In this document: piece by piece, positions 31,940-43,541 of the stretch
Position numbering within the stretch: position 1 is the stretch's first letter
Layout of the letters: the number at the start of each line of letters is the position of its first letter
Origin: Porodaedalea pini
Lineage: Eukaryota > Basidiomycota > Agaricomycetes > Hymenochaetales > Hymenochaetaceae
Assembly (NCBI GenBank): GCA_002794775.1
Contig: NBAY01000025.1
Span: forward strand, 372,001 to 436,000
DNA: 64,000 nt
Direction: 5' to 3'
Position numbers and translations under genes: made by a program
Notes under the pieces: model-generated
Seen by the model: only the letters and a program-made list of their open reading frames with translations
Told to the model about the DNA's origin: nothing
Database searches by the model: none

Positions 31940-34900
31940 CTATCGGAGCAGCATGGCCTCAACACCTACCTCCACTTCATCCGCTGCCTCATAATCCACT
32001 CTCAAGCCCGCCTCACAAGCACCGCTGCCCCAACTGCATTCGACACATCCACCTCGCTCACGTTTCGTCTGCTCAGACAGGAGACGCTGCGACTCGCGCG
32101 TGACCCGTTCCTCGCAGACCGCTTCCGCGAGGGCGAGATCTTCCGCGCGTTCAACCTCGTGCGCTTCGCGGACCGCGTCGGCCTCCGCCCGCTCGAACGG
32201 CTCATCCTCGCTGCGTCAATCGCCGCCGTGGGAGTGAGCACGGGAAACACTTCTGGCGCTCAAGCCTAGCAGGGATCAACACCGGGCACGGGTGTGCGAA
32301 AGCCGTTGGCGGATCAGGCGGCGACGATCATTCGCGTTGGCTTTGAGAACGCTGTGCCAGTATCCGTGCTTTGACCATGCCGATTTGTCGCCCGCGCAGG
32401 CGGGAAAACTGCTGCAAACTTTACTGTCTGACCCGCCGCGGGATGCACCGCTCCTCGATGCAACGCAGTGCCAAGCACTTGTTGCTGCTGCGCAGACAAA
32501 ATTTGGTGTTGAGATGGTTGCACCGATTCTGGCGCAGTTGTTCCAGAATCTCAGGTATGTTTTATCCCATTTTGTTAGCATGAAAGCTCATCAAAATGTT
32601 GGTGTAACTTTCGCAGCCTCCCACCGCAGACATCCCTTGTCCGGGCCTTAAACTAATTTGGTCCAGAAATCACGAGCGATGTGGCTGTCGTAAGAGGTTT
32701 GCTTGCAAGGTTCGGGATGACCGATCAGAGCCCTCCGACGGACGAGCAAATCGTTGACATCTCAGCCGCCTTACGATTGAGGGTGCCCAACTGTGTGATA
32801 TCGGTGCTCTTGTGAGAGCGTTAAGTAGCTTTGTGAGCCTCTTTTGCTTCTGTACGTGCTGTATCATTTACTCACCTTGTATGTAGAGGGCAAAGCTTGA
32901 CCGGAGCAAAGTCATCGAGGCCTTCGATTGGCCTGATCGGCAAGGTGTCGATACCAATACGCTCAAGCTCCTTATTGCTATTCTCATCAATTCTCCCCGC
33001 GATGCAGACAAACCTGCCGTTGCTGGCTTCTGGTCACACTGGAACAATTCTCTCTATTAACTCCGCCTCCTCGATGCTCTACTTTCTTTACCTGGCGACA
33101 CATTCAACTTCGTCAGCCTGCCCGGTCGGCGCGTAGTGACTGTTGACGACATTGCAGCCGCAAGCCCCACGATCAAGACTTTGGCTGCTAATGTGCAGAG
33201 TCATACGTGGAACTCGCTGGATTTGTTTGAGTTTTTGGTCAGGCTGGGAGATTCGGATAATGAGGATGTCAGAAGCTGTGTACGGGAGATGTTGGACAAG
33301 GCCGTCCGGATAAGTGCGGACATTGTGCATATGGATTGCTTCAGGCTCCTGTGAGTGACTGGGCATTATTCGTTACTTCTGCTTCATGAGTGGCTTATCT
33401 TTATTATGTTCCCAGAAACCGTGGAATGCATTGTAGATTGAGTATACACGACAGCTGCTTTTAATGTTCCTCGGTGGTCATCCGAATCAGCAGCTCGTCT
33501 TCATGCGCATCTGGCAGATCGAGCCGACGTATCTCACGACGGCCCTGTGCGAGTTCTACGACGAGAACCCGATGAACATCACGCGCATCTTAGATGTCGC
33601 GCAGGACCTGAAGATCCTTGATTCGCTGCTTGAAGTACGGCCTTTCGTCTTCGCGCTTGACGTCGCTGCTCTTGCATCTCGACGCGAGTACCATAACCTC
33701 GATAAGTGGCTACAGGACAACGTATCGGCGCATGGGGCAGATTTCTTGCACACTATTATTGTGTTCTTGGAGCTCAAGATGCAAAACGAGAAAATTGCCC
33801 GGACGATTGACCCACAGGCGGAGAACAGGACGATGGCATTCATCCCCTCAACGATCGCCATCTTCTTGCGTTCCCTTCGCACCTAGTTCGTTTCTTTCCT
33901 TTCACATTGACAAAAGCTCCCGTCTAATACTTTAAACCTTCCCTTCGTAGTTCAAACATTATGGATGAGCGAGATGCGGAATATTGCATGGAGATACGAA
34001 ATGCTTGCCTGCAGATCCACCCTCGGCTGATGATTCTGAATCCTAGTGCAGAAAATTCGGAGCCTGGGTTCACTGTCGTCAGCTATTCCTCTGACATTGA
34101 AGCAGAGGTCGACGGTATCTTCAAGCAGATGTACGACGAAAAGATCACGATCGACCAAGTCATCATCATGCTACAGCGCACTAAGGAATCTACGAACCCT
34201 CATGACTACGAAATCTTCTCTTGCATGCTCCACTTCCTCTTCGACGAATATAAATTCTTCCAGACATTCTATCCGCCGCGCGAACTCGCGATGACGGGCT
34301 ACCTATTCGGATCTATCATACAGCAACGACTAGTCGACTATATCCCCCTCGGCATTGCCATCCGCTACATTATTGACTCCCTCCAGTGTCCCCCAGACAC
34401 CAACCTCTTAAAATTTGGTGTGCAAGTGCTGGCACACTTCGAATCGCGCCTGCCAGAGTGGAAGCTCCTGTGCGAAGCACTTCTAAACATTCCCCATCTC
34501 GCCAAGCAGCGACCAGACATTATTGAGACGATTCGTCGAGCTCTCGCTGCCCCCACAGAACCAGTTAGTGCAGGAGGAGCAGCGCAGCTGCAGGCATTCC
34601 CATCAGCCTTGACTCTTATCGACACTCAGCCAGCCTTCACGTCCATCAAGCCAGACATCTTAGACGAGGCAGACTTTGAGACCCCACCCGAAGAGACGTC
34701 CGACAAGATTCTTTTCATTATCAACAACCTTGCGCCGAGCAACTTTGAATCAAAACTTACAGAGATGAAGGAGCGTTTCGAAGAGATATACTCGCACTGG
34801 CTTGCGAACTACCTTGTCGATCAGCGTGTTAGTACCGAGCCGGACACCCACCAGCATTACTTACGATTCCTCGATGGGCTAGACAGCAAGGCAATGGTGA

Positions 34901-35125
34901 AGTACATCCTCATGAAACGTTTGTGAAGTCCACAGTGTTATTGAACTCCGACAAAACAAAAAGCTCTACCACAGAGCATACATTCGTCAAAAACCTTGCC
35001 TCGTGGCTTGGGCGGATCACGCTTGCTCGCGACAAGCCGATCAAGCCCAAGAATCTTGCTTTCAAGGAGTTCCTTGTCGAGGGGGTGGATAGTGACCGCT
35101 TGATAGTCGCGATCCCGTTTGTGTG
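31940..35125 (+). pseudogene. NOT1 (CCR4-NOT scaffold) fragment
   Basis: Follows the RPB1 piece through an intron. LNTYLHFIRCLIIHSQARLT, FRAFNLVRFADRVGLRPLER, QYPCFDHADLSPAQAGKLLQ, NEDVRSCVREMLDKAVRIS, RIWQIEPTYLTTALCEFYDE and LKILDSLLEVRPFVFALDVA fit the N-terminal HEAT region. NACLQIHPRLMILNP, FSCMLHFLFDEYKFFQTFYP, GYLFGSIIQQRLVDYIPLGI and LARDKPIKPKNLAFKEFLVE extend into the MIF4G-like CAF1-binding region. The frame breaks near 32270-32400, 32640-32700, 33060 and 34915. The C-terminal NOT box is missing. NOT1 holds together the CCR4-NOT deadenylase; this copy cannot. Confidence 0.88.
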
Positions 35126-35550
35126 TAAAATTCTTACGGCCACTGGCGCAGCGAAACATCGACCTCGTCTTCCTCAGCCCGCCCTGGGGTGGACCATCCT
35201 ACTTGACTGACTCGCCGCAAAAGGAGAAGAGCGAGGCAGACTCCTTGCTTCAGGGTGACTACTCGCTGTATTCCATCCTTCCCATCTCTGGCGACGAGCT
35301 CTTCCATTTTACACGTCGCGTGTCGCATAATATTAATGTCGCATATTTCCTGCCGCAGAATGTTGACCTCGGAGAGGTGTCTAGTCTACTCAAACGTGAA
35401 GATGCCGGAGATGGGAGCTCGAGGTTGGTAAGTACGCAGCGAGAGGTGGAGGAATGTGTCGAAGTCGAGGAGGAGTATATGGGCGGCAAGTTGAAGGCTG
35501 TCACCTGCTACTTTGGTGGGCTTGTGGCGGGACAAGAGGAGATTTTCTAA
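35126..35550 (+). pseudogene. TGS1 (trimethylguanosine synthase) C-terminal fragment
   Basis: NIDLVFLSPPWGGPSYLTDS contains the SPPW catalytic motif of the cap hypermethylase TGS1. HFTRRVSHNINVAYFLPQNV and LKAVTCYFGGLVAGQEEIF then run to a stop at 35550. It is joined directly to the NOT1 fragment with no intergenic space; the NOT1 frame (VAIPFVCKILT) and the TGS1 frame differ by one. The SAM-binding motif I half of the domain is missing, so it should be inactive. Confidence 0.82.
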
Positions 35551-36164
35551 GCTTAGTTGTGGTATCAAGAACGCTCCTCGTGCTATCGATTGTTAGATAC
35601 AGATGGTCTGCTATTCTCTGAGAATGATTCTGAGACCAATCTAAGACTTACCTTGAAGGCGCCTTCAGGCTTGTCCCACAGTAAAGTTGCGCTGCATTGA
35701 GGGGGCGGCAGATATAACGCACTTATTTTTGTCTCTGCTGTTAGGGCGTTAGTAGAATTGCGGTATGATAATTACATGTTACTTAGAGAGTATGTGAAGT
35801 GCTAAGAGCATATATTTCTGGAAACTGAAGAACTCTTTATTTCGAATTATGTCTCTTGAACGATGAGGATAACTCTTGTTCCACAGGACAAGACGCGCTA
35901 GTTTCTGCAAGAATATTTTAATTTTAAATCGAGTCTTTCCCCAAGCTGTGCTGTTGAACAACTTATTTACTCAGCAATCAGACGAGTGGATCGAATATAA
36001 GCCGCATTAATGTTGCCTTTTATAGTCGTGAGAAAGAATTTACAAGTGTCCAAAACCGGAAGGCCTCCCTTTAAGATCTTTGCATCTTTCCGCGCTTTCA
36101 CTACCTCGGATTCACTATATTTTCTTGACCTGGTAAGCTAAAAATGTCGATGCATAGTCTTTAT
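35551..36164. other. Intergenic stretch
   Basis: No gene, RNA or clear repeat seen. AT-rich. Confidence 0.5.
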
Positions 36165-37077
36165 CTAATATAAATATGTAGCAGGTATTCTTTGGAGCCA
36201 TAGTATAATGTCTTCAGAAACGCCACCGATGACACGCACTTCGACGAAATATGAGGATAGGCTCGCTAGGCGAGACGACATCGCGCTCACCAGGTACTGA
36301 AAGTGGTGGCAGTATCGAAAATGTGCCCGTACGTTCGCCTGTTTCGCCGCCCTCCCAACATTGTATCGCCATTCATCCTCGAAGTAAGCATGCCTTAGAA
36401 TGCCATCAACCAACCGTCCTTCGTAGCCATTACGCACGAGGAAAAGAATGACGAGCGGGTCCTTCACCTCGAGTCCCCCCGCAGCATTGGGCCAGAGATA
36501 CCAGCTGTCCGGAATTTCTTTGGTAGGCACTCCGAACTTATCCTCGATCATTTTTCGTGACTGTAGTGACAAAGCTACCCTGGTCCGCGCCGCCCGCCTC
36601 AGCGGAGAAGGGTGTCCTCTGTACGCGGGTGAGTGTACCAATGATATCGTCAATGTGTTTCTTGCCATAAACAGTGGCGGGTGAACCACAGTTGCGCACG
36701 ATGAAGGCGATGTATTTGTTGTATGCCTGAATCCATCCAAAGGCAGACATCATTGCTGACAGCTGCCGGCACAACTCCATGATATGGTTGTCAACCATTG
36801 CCTGATCCACTACGAATCGTCCATTTGATGCGGCATCCATACGCAGGAATCCCCAGTGTACATCACCACAAGGAAGATCATTGTGCAATATGTCTTCCCT
36901 GATGGCAACTGAACCGGTCTTCTCTAGATTGAAAGTAAGACCTGCGACCGCCGCATAGCGCTGCATTTCAGTCCAGGCGGCAGCACAACGTGTGGAGTCC
37001 GCATCCCAAAACCAGAAGTCGTCATGAATGCGATGGAGGAAAAGTCCATCCGCCCTTTGATTAACAGCAAAATCCAT
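36165..37077 (-). pseudogene. Reverse-transcriptase-like protein fragment
   Basis: VNQRADGLFLHRIHDDFWFW has a D-D pair in the position of the RT catalytic box. It is followed by AAVAGLTFNLEKTGSVAI, WGFLRMDAASNGRFVVDQ and AFGWIQAYNKYIAFIVRNCG. A frameshift near 36565 moves into SRKMIEDKFGVPTKEIPDSW and YLWPNAAGGLEVKDPLVIL. From memory this resembles RT-related cellular-type genes common in agaricomycetes rather than LINE or LTR RTs. Both ends are truncated: no palm N-terminus upstream of 37077. Confidence 0.5.
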
Positions 37078-37441
37078 TAAACATCACAAGCTTGCCGAAG
37101 AGCATACTGCGAGTAGATCATATTCAGCTATGTTCAAAATAGAAATCAACACCTAACATACCTTAGCATATACGAGATCGGAACACCACGCTTATGCAAG
37201 CACACCCCTCTACAGTGTCCTATCTGCCCTCGATACTAGCTATAATATTTGTTGCGCTACATCCATTCGTATAGATTTGCGAACACCGTCTTCTCTACAA
37301 GTTAGCACATGGGAGCGTGGGGGGTATCAAAACACAAAACCGAAACCGAAACACAGCTTCAAAGGAATGCGAGACAAGACGCGAAATTGTCCCAGGGTCC
37401 GATGCATTGCTTAGTCAGGAATTCGGAAGGAACATTGATCT

Positions 37442-37658
37442 CTACCAGGTGCGAGTCGAGGTGCTGCCAGGGCCGTCGGTGATTTCGTCGAACATCGTCC
37501 AGTCGAAAGGCGCCGCGGCCAGAGCGGCGCGCAGCGCCTGGTCGCCACTGAAGCCGTCGATCTGCGGCTCGCAATATCCTGTGCCCACGCCCGAGGCCAT
37601 GGCGAAGTGCTGCGTAAAGTGTGCGGGCGAGTCGTCGCGGAATTGACCCTGCCCACTT

Positions 37659-37690
<32 letters not shown>

Positions 37691-38373
37691 CGGCCCGGGG
37701 TCCGCATACGAGCAGGCAAAAGAGAAATCGAGGTTCGCTGTGCTGGTGAAAGGTCCGCCGGCAGACGGAAGGCAGGAAGGGATGGCGCTGGAGCATGCGC
37801 CGCCGGGGAGAAGGACCCTGAAATCAGGGAGAGGAAGTGAGGAGACCAGTAGAGGATACCTGTGTCTGCACGCGTCTCTGGGAAGCCTGGGACGGGCCAA
37901 GGTGCGATACGTAACACGTACATTCACATGTAAAGGGTCTAGAACGTACGAGCTGGTTCTCGATCAGCACGCGCGACAGCGCACGGAAGTGCGTTTCGTT
38001 GGTGCGGCCGCCGGGAGCGTGTCTGTCAGGCATGAACATGCACAGTGATACCTCGTTGCGCGTGTCCCAGGTCTGTATCTCCACAAGGCGGCACGCGTGC
38101 TGTGTGATATGCACGTCAAACTGCTTTGGCCAGAGGTCCGTGCGACTACTCGAAGAAGAGTGCATCAGCAAGAGGCCCTGGTCGAGGAGGAAGGAACCGC
38201 AGGACTTACTTGTCGCCCTCCATCTCGGCGGATGCGACAAGGAACCGCTGCTGTCCATTCGGGGTCTGGAAGAGGTTGATGCCATACAGGATGAACGCCC
38301 CGCGCCACGGGCGCCGTGTGGAGGGTGGGGACAGAATGATTGCGTCGAAAGGAGTGGGAAGTCGGAAGACCAT
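37442..38373 (-). pseudogene. Unidentified gene fragment with Gln-Gly hexamer-repeat tail
   Basis: The start MVFRLPTPFDAIILSPPSTR (ATG 38373) is followed by RGAFILYGINLFQTPNGQQ and a donor at about 38210. A second exon encodes LWPKQFDVHITQHACRLVEI and MFMPDRHAPGGRTNETHFRA. The last region carries a (CTTGAC)n repeat near 37660-37690 that reads as GQGQGQ, then GDQALRAALAAAPFDWTMFD and a stop at 37442. The acidic and hydrophobic tail could be an activation domain, but I recognise no family. Frame continuity across the introns was not proven. Confidence 0.4.
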
Positions 38374-38562
38374 CTTGGTGGAGTCTCAGATTTGCAAGGA
38401 GGGGACGGGAATGCGAAAACACAAAGAAACGGGAGGCGACTACGAGAAGGGGCTCGGTCGCGTCACGCTAGCTTTGTATCGTCGGACGCACATTCTCGTC
38501 CCTCTGGTGAATACTTTCCTGTATTTATTCCATTCTAGAACATGTACTCATGATAGCTGCAG

Positions 38563-39624
38563 ACGGGTCGCATGGGTCACGAAGCTCTGGCGGAGCATAT
38601 TATCGCAACAATCGTAGTGTTTACGGCTTCATACCTCTTCCCACTCCTCCTTCCGTTCTTCCAGCGCTTCGGTGCCCACTTCGTCGCGAGGACTCTGCTA
38701 TTCTTCTCTCTTGCTTCAGGTGCAATGATGGTGGTGTTCTCCCTCCGTAGTCCCTTTGATGCGATGCATCCAAAGCGGCTCTATGTTATTCATTCTGAGA
38801 ATGTAAGAGCTTTCACCTCTCAAGGCTTTGGACTTTTGCCCAATGGAAGCTAAACTGCTGCAGATCACATCAAACGAAGTCTCGCTTGGTGTTGGGATGT
38901 CTGATTTGGCACCTGGATTCGACTCGATTGTCCAGGACATAGCCGTGTTTGTCACCAAGAACACAATGAATGCAATGAAGGTGGATATGCTCGCATACAA
39001 CGGCAACTGGGATGTGATGTATCCTTTTTCGGCTGTGAGTCATTTTGTAAAAGAACCATCGACGATGCTCATATTTTGCTTTGCAGTTCCTGTCGCCGTA
39101 TGACATCGCGCTTGACTCATATGTATCGACTTATGCAGATGGACGATTCAGTGTGAAAGCGATCAACGATGTCATCGACACGGTGGCCACGACGCGCAGT
39201 CTTACGCTTGTCGTAGACCATCCTAGTCTGATTTGGAATAGTGCGTATAGAACTCATTGAATCAGTGAGCGCAGTTAGACTGAACCGTACTGTGAATAGC
39301 CATCGCTTTTGACGCACATGTCCTCGTGTGGAGTCTCGACGACGCTCCTCCTGCAGAGCACGCATGCCACTTTGTGAAGGAGGCGTCGTTCTACGGCGAA
39401 GACACGTGGTCGCTGGACCTCGTTATCAGCTTGCACGACTCAAACGCGAGCACAGGGGAACTTCAGGTGAACTTCGTCGGCGTGAAGGACACAGTGAAGA
39501 CGCAAGCCGGACGAACGATGGAGGTGTTTGAGGAACTGGACGCTTGGCTGGAGGAGCATACGGGTGACGCAGTAGACGTCACGCTGTTGGGATGTGTGGT
39601 GGTGTTGCTATCGTGTAGCATATA
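38563..39624 (+). pseudogene. ERMP1/Fxna-type ER metallopeptidase, C-terminal fragment
   Basis: After acceptor tgcag (38562) the exon encodes membrane-spanning sequence (ALAEHIIATIVVFTASYLF, HFVARTLLFFSLASGAMMVV) and SPFDAMHPKRLYVIHSENV. Later exons give MSDLAPGFDSIVQDIA, GNWDVMYPFSA, ATTRSLTLVVDHPSLIWN, IAFDAHVLVWSLDDAPPAEH and KEASFYGEDTWSLDLVISL. This fits the C-terminal half of the M28-family ER peptidase. The N-terminal zinc peptidase domain is not present, so the piece cannot be an enzyme by itself. The exons that remain keep their frames. Confidence 0.68.
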
Positions 39625-39737
39625 AACATAGAGCAGCTTAGGCTGTAAACTAACACACAAGGACCGCACACTGGAGAATTCAAACCATAATTATACAAGC
39701 TATGCAAAAAGTCAGATAAAAATTCCAAGGCTCAGAT

Positions 39738-40240
39738 CTCAGATGGAATTTTGCTGCTTCATAATATCAGCGGCTCGCTCAGCGACAGCAATTGTTGGGG
39801 CAGCCTGTACAAAATAGCGAAAAAAAACTTCGGTTAGCGGCCCCATAGTCCTATCGTGAGTATACGACTCAAACTTGACTTACAGTATGCCCAGAAACTA
39901 TTGTGGGAAAGATAGACGCATCCACGACTCGTAAACCGGGGCGCGGATGGCGGCCATGAGTCCCCCGTTGGTCCGCTCCGGACGCGTTGCATTGGAACGA
40001 ACGATGACAAACTCGAGTGCAGCGTCAAATTCCATGCTTCCGGATGTGACTGGTAAACAGAGGGTAAGGATTTAGATGTCAAAAGACCAGGACGAAAACG
40101 TACCTGCAGCGGCTATTTCCCCGAGACTGTGCGCGAGGATGGTGTTCGGTCGGACACTAATATGATACAGCCACCTCACCATAGCGCATTCGAAGATGAA
40201 GATGGACGCTTGGGGGCACATTTAGTTTTTATATGCATGA
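39738..40240 (-). pseudogene. Chimera: PKS acyltransferase N-terminal piece joined to a GMC oxidoreductase C-terminus
   Basis: Exon about 40240-40105 (QASIFIFECAMVRWLYHI, then ILAHSLGEIAAA) carries the HSxGE nucleophile elbow of a polyketide synthase acyltransferase. After an intron, GSMEFDAALEFVIVRSN and NGGLMAAIRA continue that domain. At about 39945 it switches frame into GLRVVDASIFPTIVSGHT, the C-terminal signature of GMC oxidoreductases. The last exon (AAPTIAVAERAADIMKQQ) stops at 39738. Neither domain is complete. Confidence 0.72.
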
Positions 40241-40936
40241 AGCAGTTCGAAATCGCACGACCAGCGCGAAGAAGCCCGGCAAGCTGAGAAAAAAATTCAA
40301 ACTTTTTTGAATGGGTGGAAGTGCGTGCTGCGCTCCGCATCAACTGCGAGCGAAGTCCGCGTTGAAGCTCGACGTTGAAGTTCGAGATCTACTGCATCAT
40401 ATCAAACAAAATCATATAATACCACCCATTGCTCGAGGCTTCCTTATAGGAAGAATGCAAGACACGTATACTATTATATCCATGCAAATTAGACCTACGA
40501 CGTACTGTCCGAATGCTGTCCGAGGTGATATGAATCACAGTCACAATGCCGACAGTGTTTCCAATATTAGATCGAGGGTGGCGCCAAACAAATTTCACAT
40601 TTCGTCGTTCATAATTTCTAGCTCGGAGTGTCGTGTTATAGTCCGATCCGGGGCCAAGTTCAATTCAGGGTACGTATTCTCTTTCATTGGAGGTGAAAGC
40701 GAGTTCGTTGCAAAGAAGTGGATGGTCAGGGGCTGAACAAAAGAGCATTGAGTATATAGATGCACCATTTCTGGCAGTGTGAGTAGTGCTTACCCCAGAG
40801 AGAGATTCTGTGAGTGGGTGGCTCTTCAGAGTCATGTAGTGCATTAGAATGACTCTGCGCAGTTGAGTTTGCATTATGGAACCGCGTTCAATTTTTTATC
40901 AGATGAATGCAACATGATGAGTCAATTAGGTGGTGC
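40241..40936. other. Intergenic stretch
   Basis: A 141-codon open frame on the plus strand (40311-40736) has no recognisable features. I do not call a gene. Confidence 0.4.
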
Positions 40937-41224
40937 TTACTTCTCAACAGCGTCAGCATCCGTATACCTCTCCCACGACACAAAGGTATCACCATTCCGC
41001 ACGCACTCAATGCTGAGGAATCCTGGCAGTTTTCCTTCCTCTGCGAGCATGTCATCTGCCATATATTTCACCACCACGTCCGCATACCCGGGCTTTACGG
41101 TGAACTGCGTGCAGAATTCGAAGAAGCCTTCATCAACAACCCAATAGCAACCAGCAAAAATAGAGAAACACACCATGGAGAGACAAGTGACCGGCCCTGC
41201 GATGTCTTTGTAGGACAATGCCAT
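40937..41224 (-). pseudogene. ABM-type (antibiotic biosynthesis monooxygenase-like) small protein fragment
   Basis: FCTQFTVKPGYADVVVKY, LAEEGKLPGFLSIECVRN and GDTFVSWERYTDADAVEK have the pattern of the small dimeric ABM fold (alpha+beta, about 90-100 residues). The exon ends at a good donor (gtaagc at about 40935), but no following exon is recognisable. An upstream hydrophobic stretch (LSMVCFSIFAGCYWVV) could be read-through of an intron. Such proteins often sit in secondary-metabolite clusters; PKS pieces lie nearby. Confidence 0.4.
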
Positions 41225-41970
41225 GTTCTCAATTCAAAATGAACGACCGCAGGGGCTAGAATGGCACGGAAGTGGTTGCGGAACACAACAACGTGATGAA
41301 CTGGGAGAGGGATGCTTGGGAACGGGAGGGTTCATTACCAGACACATGATTTTATAGTGTGTGAGCCAAGCGAGGGGTTCTGCCCCGCAGAGCTCGGAGA
41401 AGCTAAAATTTATTATGGGCAGAAGCATCATTCCCAAGCACCGCGTCATCCGCCTAGCGTCAAACATCACGAAAATGTCTAAAATCTTGCACGGGCTTAC
41501 ATACCCGTGGAAGATAGTAAATGATGTAAATTTTGTATATTATGTACAAGAGAATCTAGCGCACTCTCAAAATGATCAGAAATGTACAAGTTGCCGCAAG
41601 ATCGCCGCAAGTCTGATGCATATTGCCAAGTTAGGTCATACTGATCGTCACTTACAAGAATGGCCGGCGCTGAAGAAATGTAGAAGAGAATACGGCGCAC
41701 CTTCAAAATGACATGGGATAATCTTACTTGTGGTTCTTGTTGTGTCTGGTAGAGTTCTTAAATAAGGCCTGCAAGTCGTTATACGAGACCGAAGTCTACT
41801 GGTTCATTGTCACACCATTTAAATAATATGACAATAATGTATTTCTATTGCATCATTTATTGTACAATTGAATTGTTCAAAATCGTAGCCACGTCGAAAT
41901 CATAGATAAAAGTAAAAGAGGAATAGAGAATTCAGGTTTGACGGCGTCCGCGGGCGAGATGAGGTGCGGG
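41225..41970. other. Intergenic stretch
   Basis: No supported gene. AT-rich from about 41500. Confidence 0.5.
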
Positions 41971-43191
41971 TTATAGCTGCGACGAGTCGAGCAGGTCCTC
42001 GAACTGGAAGCGCATCGCGTATGTGTCCATCCGCTCACTGTCTGGCCCCATCCCGTCCATGCCACCACCCATCGTGCCCATCGCACCCATCACACTCACC
42101 GACCCCATTGAGCCGAAGCCATCCACGGCGGCAGCCCCATGTCCATTCCAATGTTGATTTCGCCGAATACATTTTGACTCTGCGTCTCCTGGTTCTAACC
42201 ATGTGGATTGTGTGGCAGATTCGTCGGCGGTGCACAGCGTCTGCATTGCCCACGCTGGCAAGCCGTAGTCGTCCCACTCACCAGCAACTGCCATTCTGGT
42301 GACTCAGGCAGCCCGTGCGGCACTGCGCGCTGAGCCGGCACTTGAAGCTGTCCACCTGGCGATTGGCCAGTTGGCGAAGAGAATTGACCAGGGAGGAAGA
42401 GACGCGAGGACGAGGAGGAAGGAGGTGTTGGTGCGGAAAGCGGGTCACCTGAAGAGGTTGAAGGCTTGCTAGGAATGCTGAGCTGCGTGAGCGTGCGAGG
42501 GCGAGGCTTAGCGGCGACAGGCACCTGCTCCTCGTATACCTGAAACATGGAATAGCATGCTACGACGAAGGGCAGAAAAACACACCTGCATCTCGCTGCC
42601 AGCAGTCGAGAAATCGGGAACCTGCCCTGGCATACCGTAGCTCATGGACTGCAGATGCGAGTTCGGGAACTGGAAACTGCTCATTCCACCAAATCCCCCC
42701 TCTCTTTCCTGGCTGTGGCCATTCATCTGCAACCGCTGCTCGTCTTCGTTGCCTTCGTGCGTCGCAGGCGAGCCAACCGCCGAGCCACTGTTCGAACCAG
42801 GCGCCGTCTCGAGCAGCCTCGGGACCTTGATTGTAGGAGGCGGAGGGGGCAGCTGGCATCGTCGGTGGCGTCGGTGCACCTGGTGCACTCGTCGAGCGGC
42901 GGTTCTGCGGGAGGACAAAGCTAGGCGGTCCGGGAACTAGGCTCGGGCAGTCTGAGTCTGCGCGGAAAGCGAGTGTCTGTGTCCATGCCCGTGTCCACCG
43001 TGGTGCGAGTGCGAATAGGAAGACGTGCTGAGCGGGCCGGATTCGAGAGAAGCTCGCAAGAGCGTGGCGCGTGTCGATCGCAAGGCTCGCTCTTGATCCA
43101 GAACCAGATGCGCCAGAGAGCGAGGGCATCGAGAGGCTCAGCGGGAGCGAGAGCGTCTGACCTTGACCCTGGCCCTGCGATCCCTCCGATT
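41971..43191 (-). pseudogene. Unidentified Pro/Ser/Gly-rich (regulator-like) gene, truncated at its 5' side
   Basis: Low-complexity coding on the minus strand: LSMPSLSGASGSGSRASLAI (about 43130), FVLPQNRRSTSAPGAPTPPT (about 42920), SHLQSMSYGMPGQVPDFST (about 42650), RTLTQLSIPSKPSTSSGDPL (about 42470) and a Met/Gly-rich run before MRFQFEDLLDSSQL* (41971). It looks like the disordered part and acidic end of a transcription regulator. Its upstream side is cut at about 43191, where the duplicated Ser-rich exon begins on the other strand. No DNA-binding domain is visible. Confidence 0.4.
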
Positions 43192-43541
43192 CGTATTAGA
43201 CAAAATAGCCTGCTCTGTCGACGAAATGCGAGAAAACTTTAAAGGCGACATACCCGTTATCATGGATCACCTTGCCTCATTGCAACACGGCGCAACGTCC
43301 ACTGATATTTCTCAAGTCGGTGCGAAGCTTGACAAGCTCCTGGAAATGTACCGTTCTCTTCAGACATCGCGAGTCGAGACCGAAGCTTAGGTCCAGCCAA
43401 TCCAAGAAATGTGGGTCCTAGGTGCGGGATGAACGACGATGCTGGTGTGAGTTGACCTTCCGTTCTCCTTAACTTGCCCTCTTTGAGCCCTAACGATTTA
43501 TAAAGGGTGGAAAACAAACAGGCAAACCAGATACAGCAATC
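43192..43541 (+). pseudogene. Second copy of the last exon of the Ser-rich gene (uninterrupted)
   Basis: Matches 12696-12584 joined to 6333-6091 in inverse orientation over about 350 bp with few differences. It encodes DKIACSVDEMRENFKGDIP ... LEMYRSLQTSRVETEA and a TAG at 43388-43390, then shared 3' flank to 43541. It preserves the empty insertion site (AATATCAGTGGACG on the other strand) and so confirms the retrotransposon target duplication. Confidence 0.85.

Noticed and set aside
27040..35550. Reading the BTB-RPB1-NOT1-TGS1 chain as processed (retroposed) copies.
   Set aside because: Introns are retained in the BTB, RPB1 and NOT1 pieces and no poly(A) tracts are seen.
40311..40736. 141-codon plus-strand open frame as a gene.
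   Set aside because: Composition is not coding-like to my eye and no motif or splice structure supports it.
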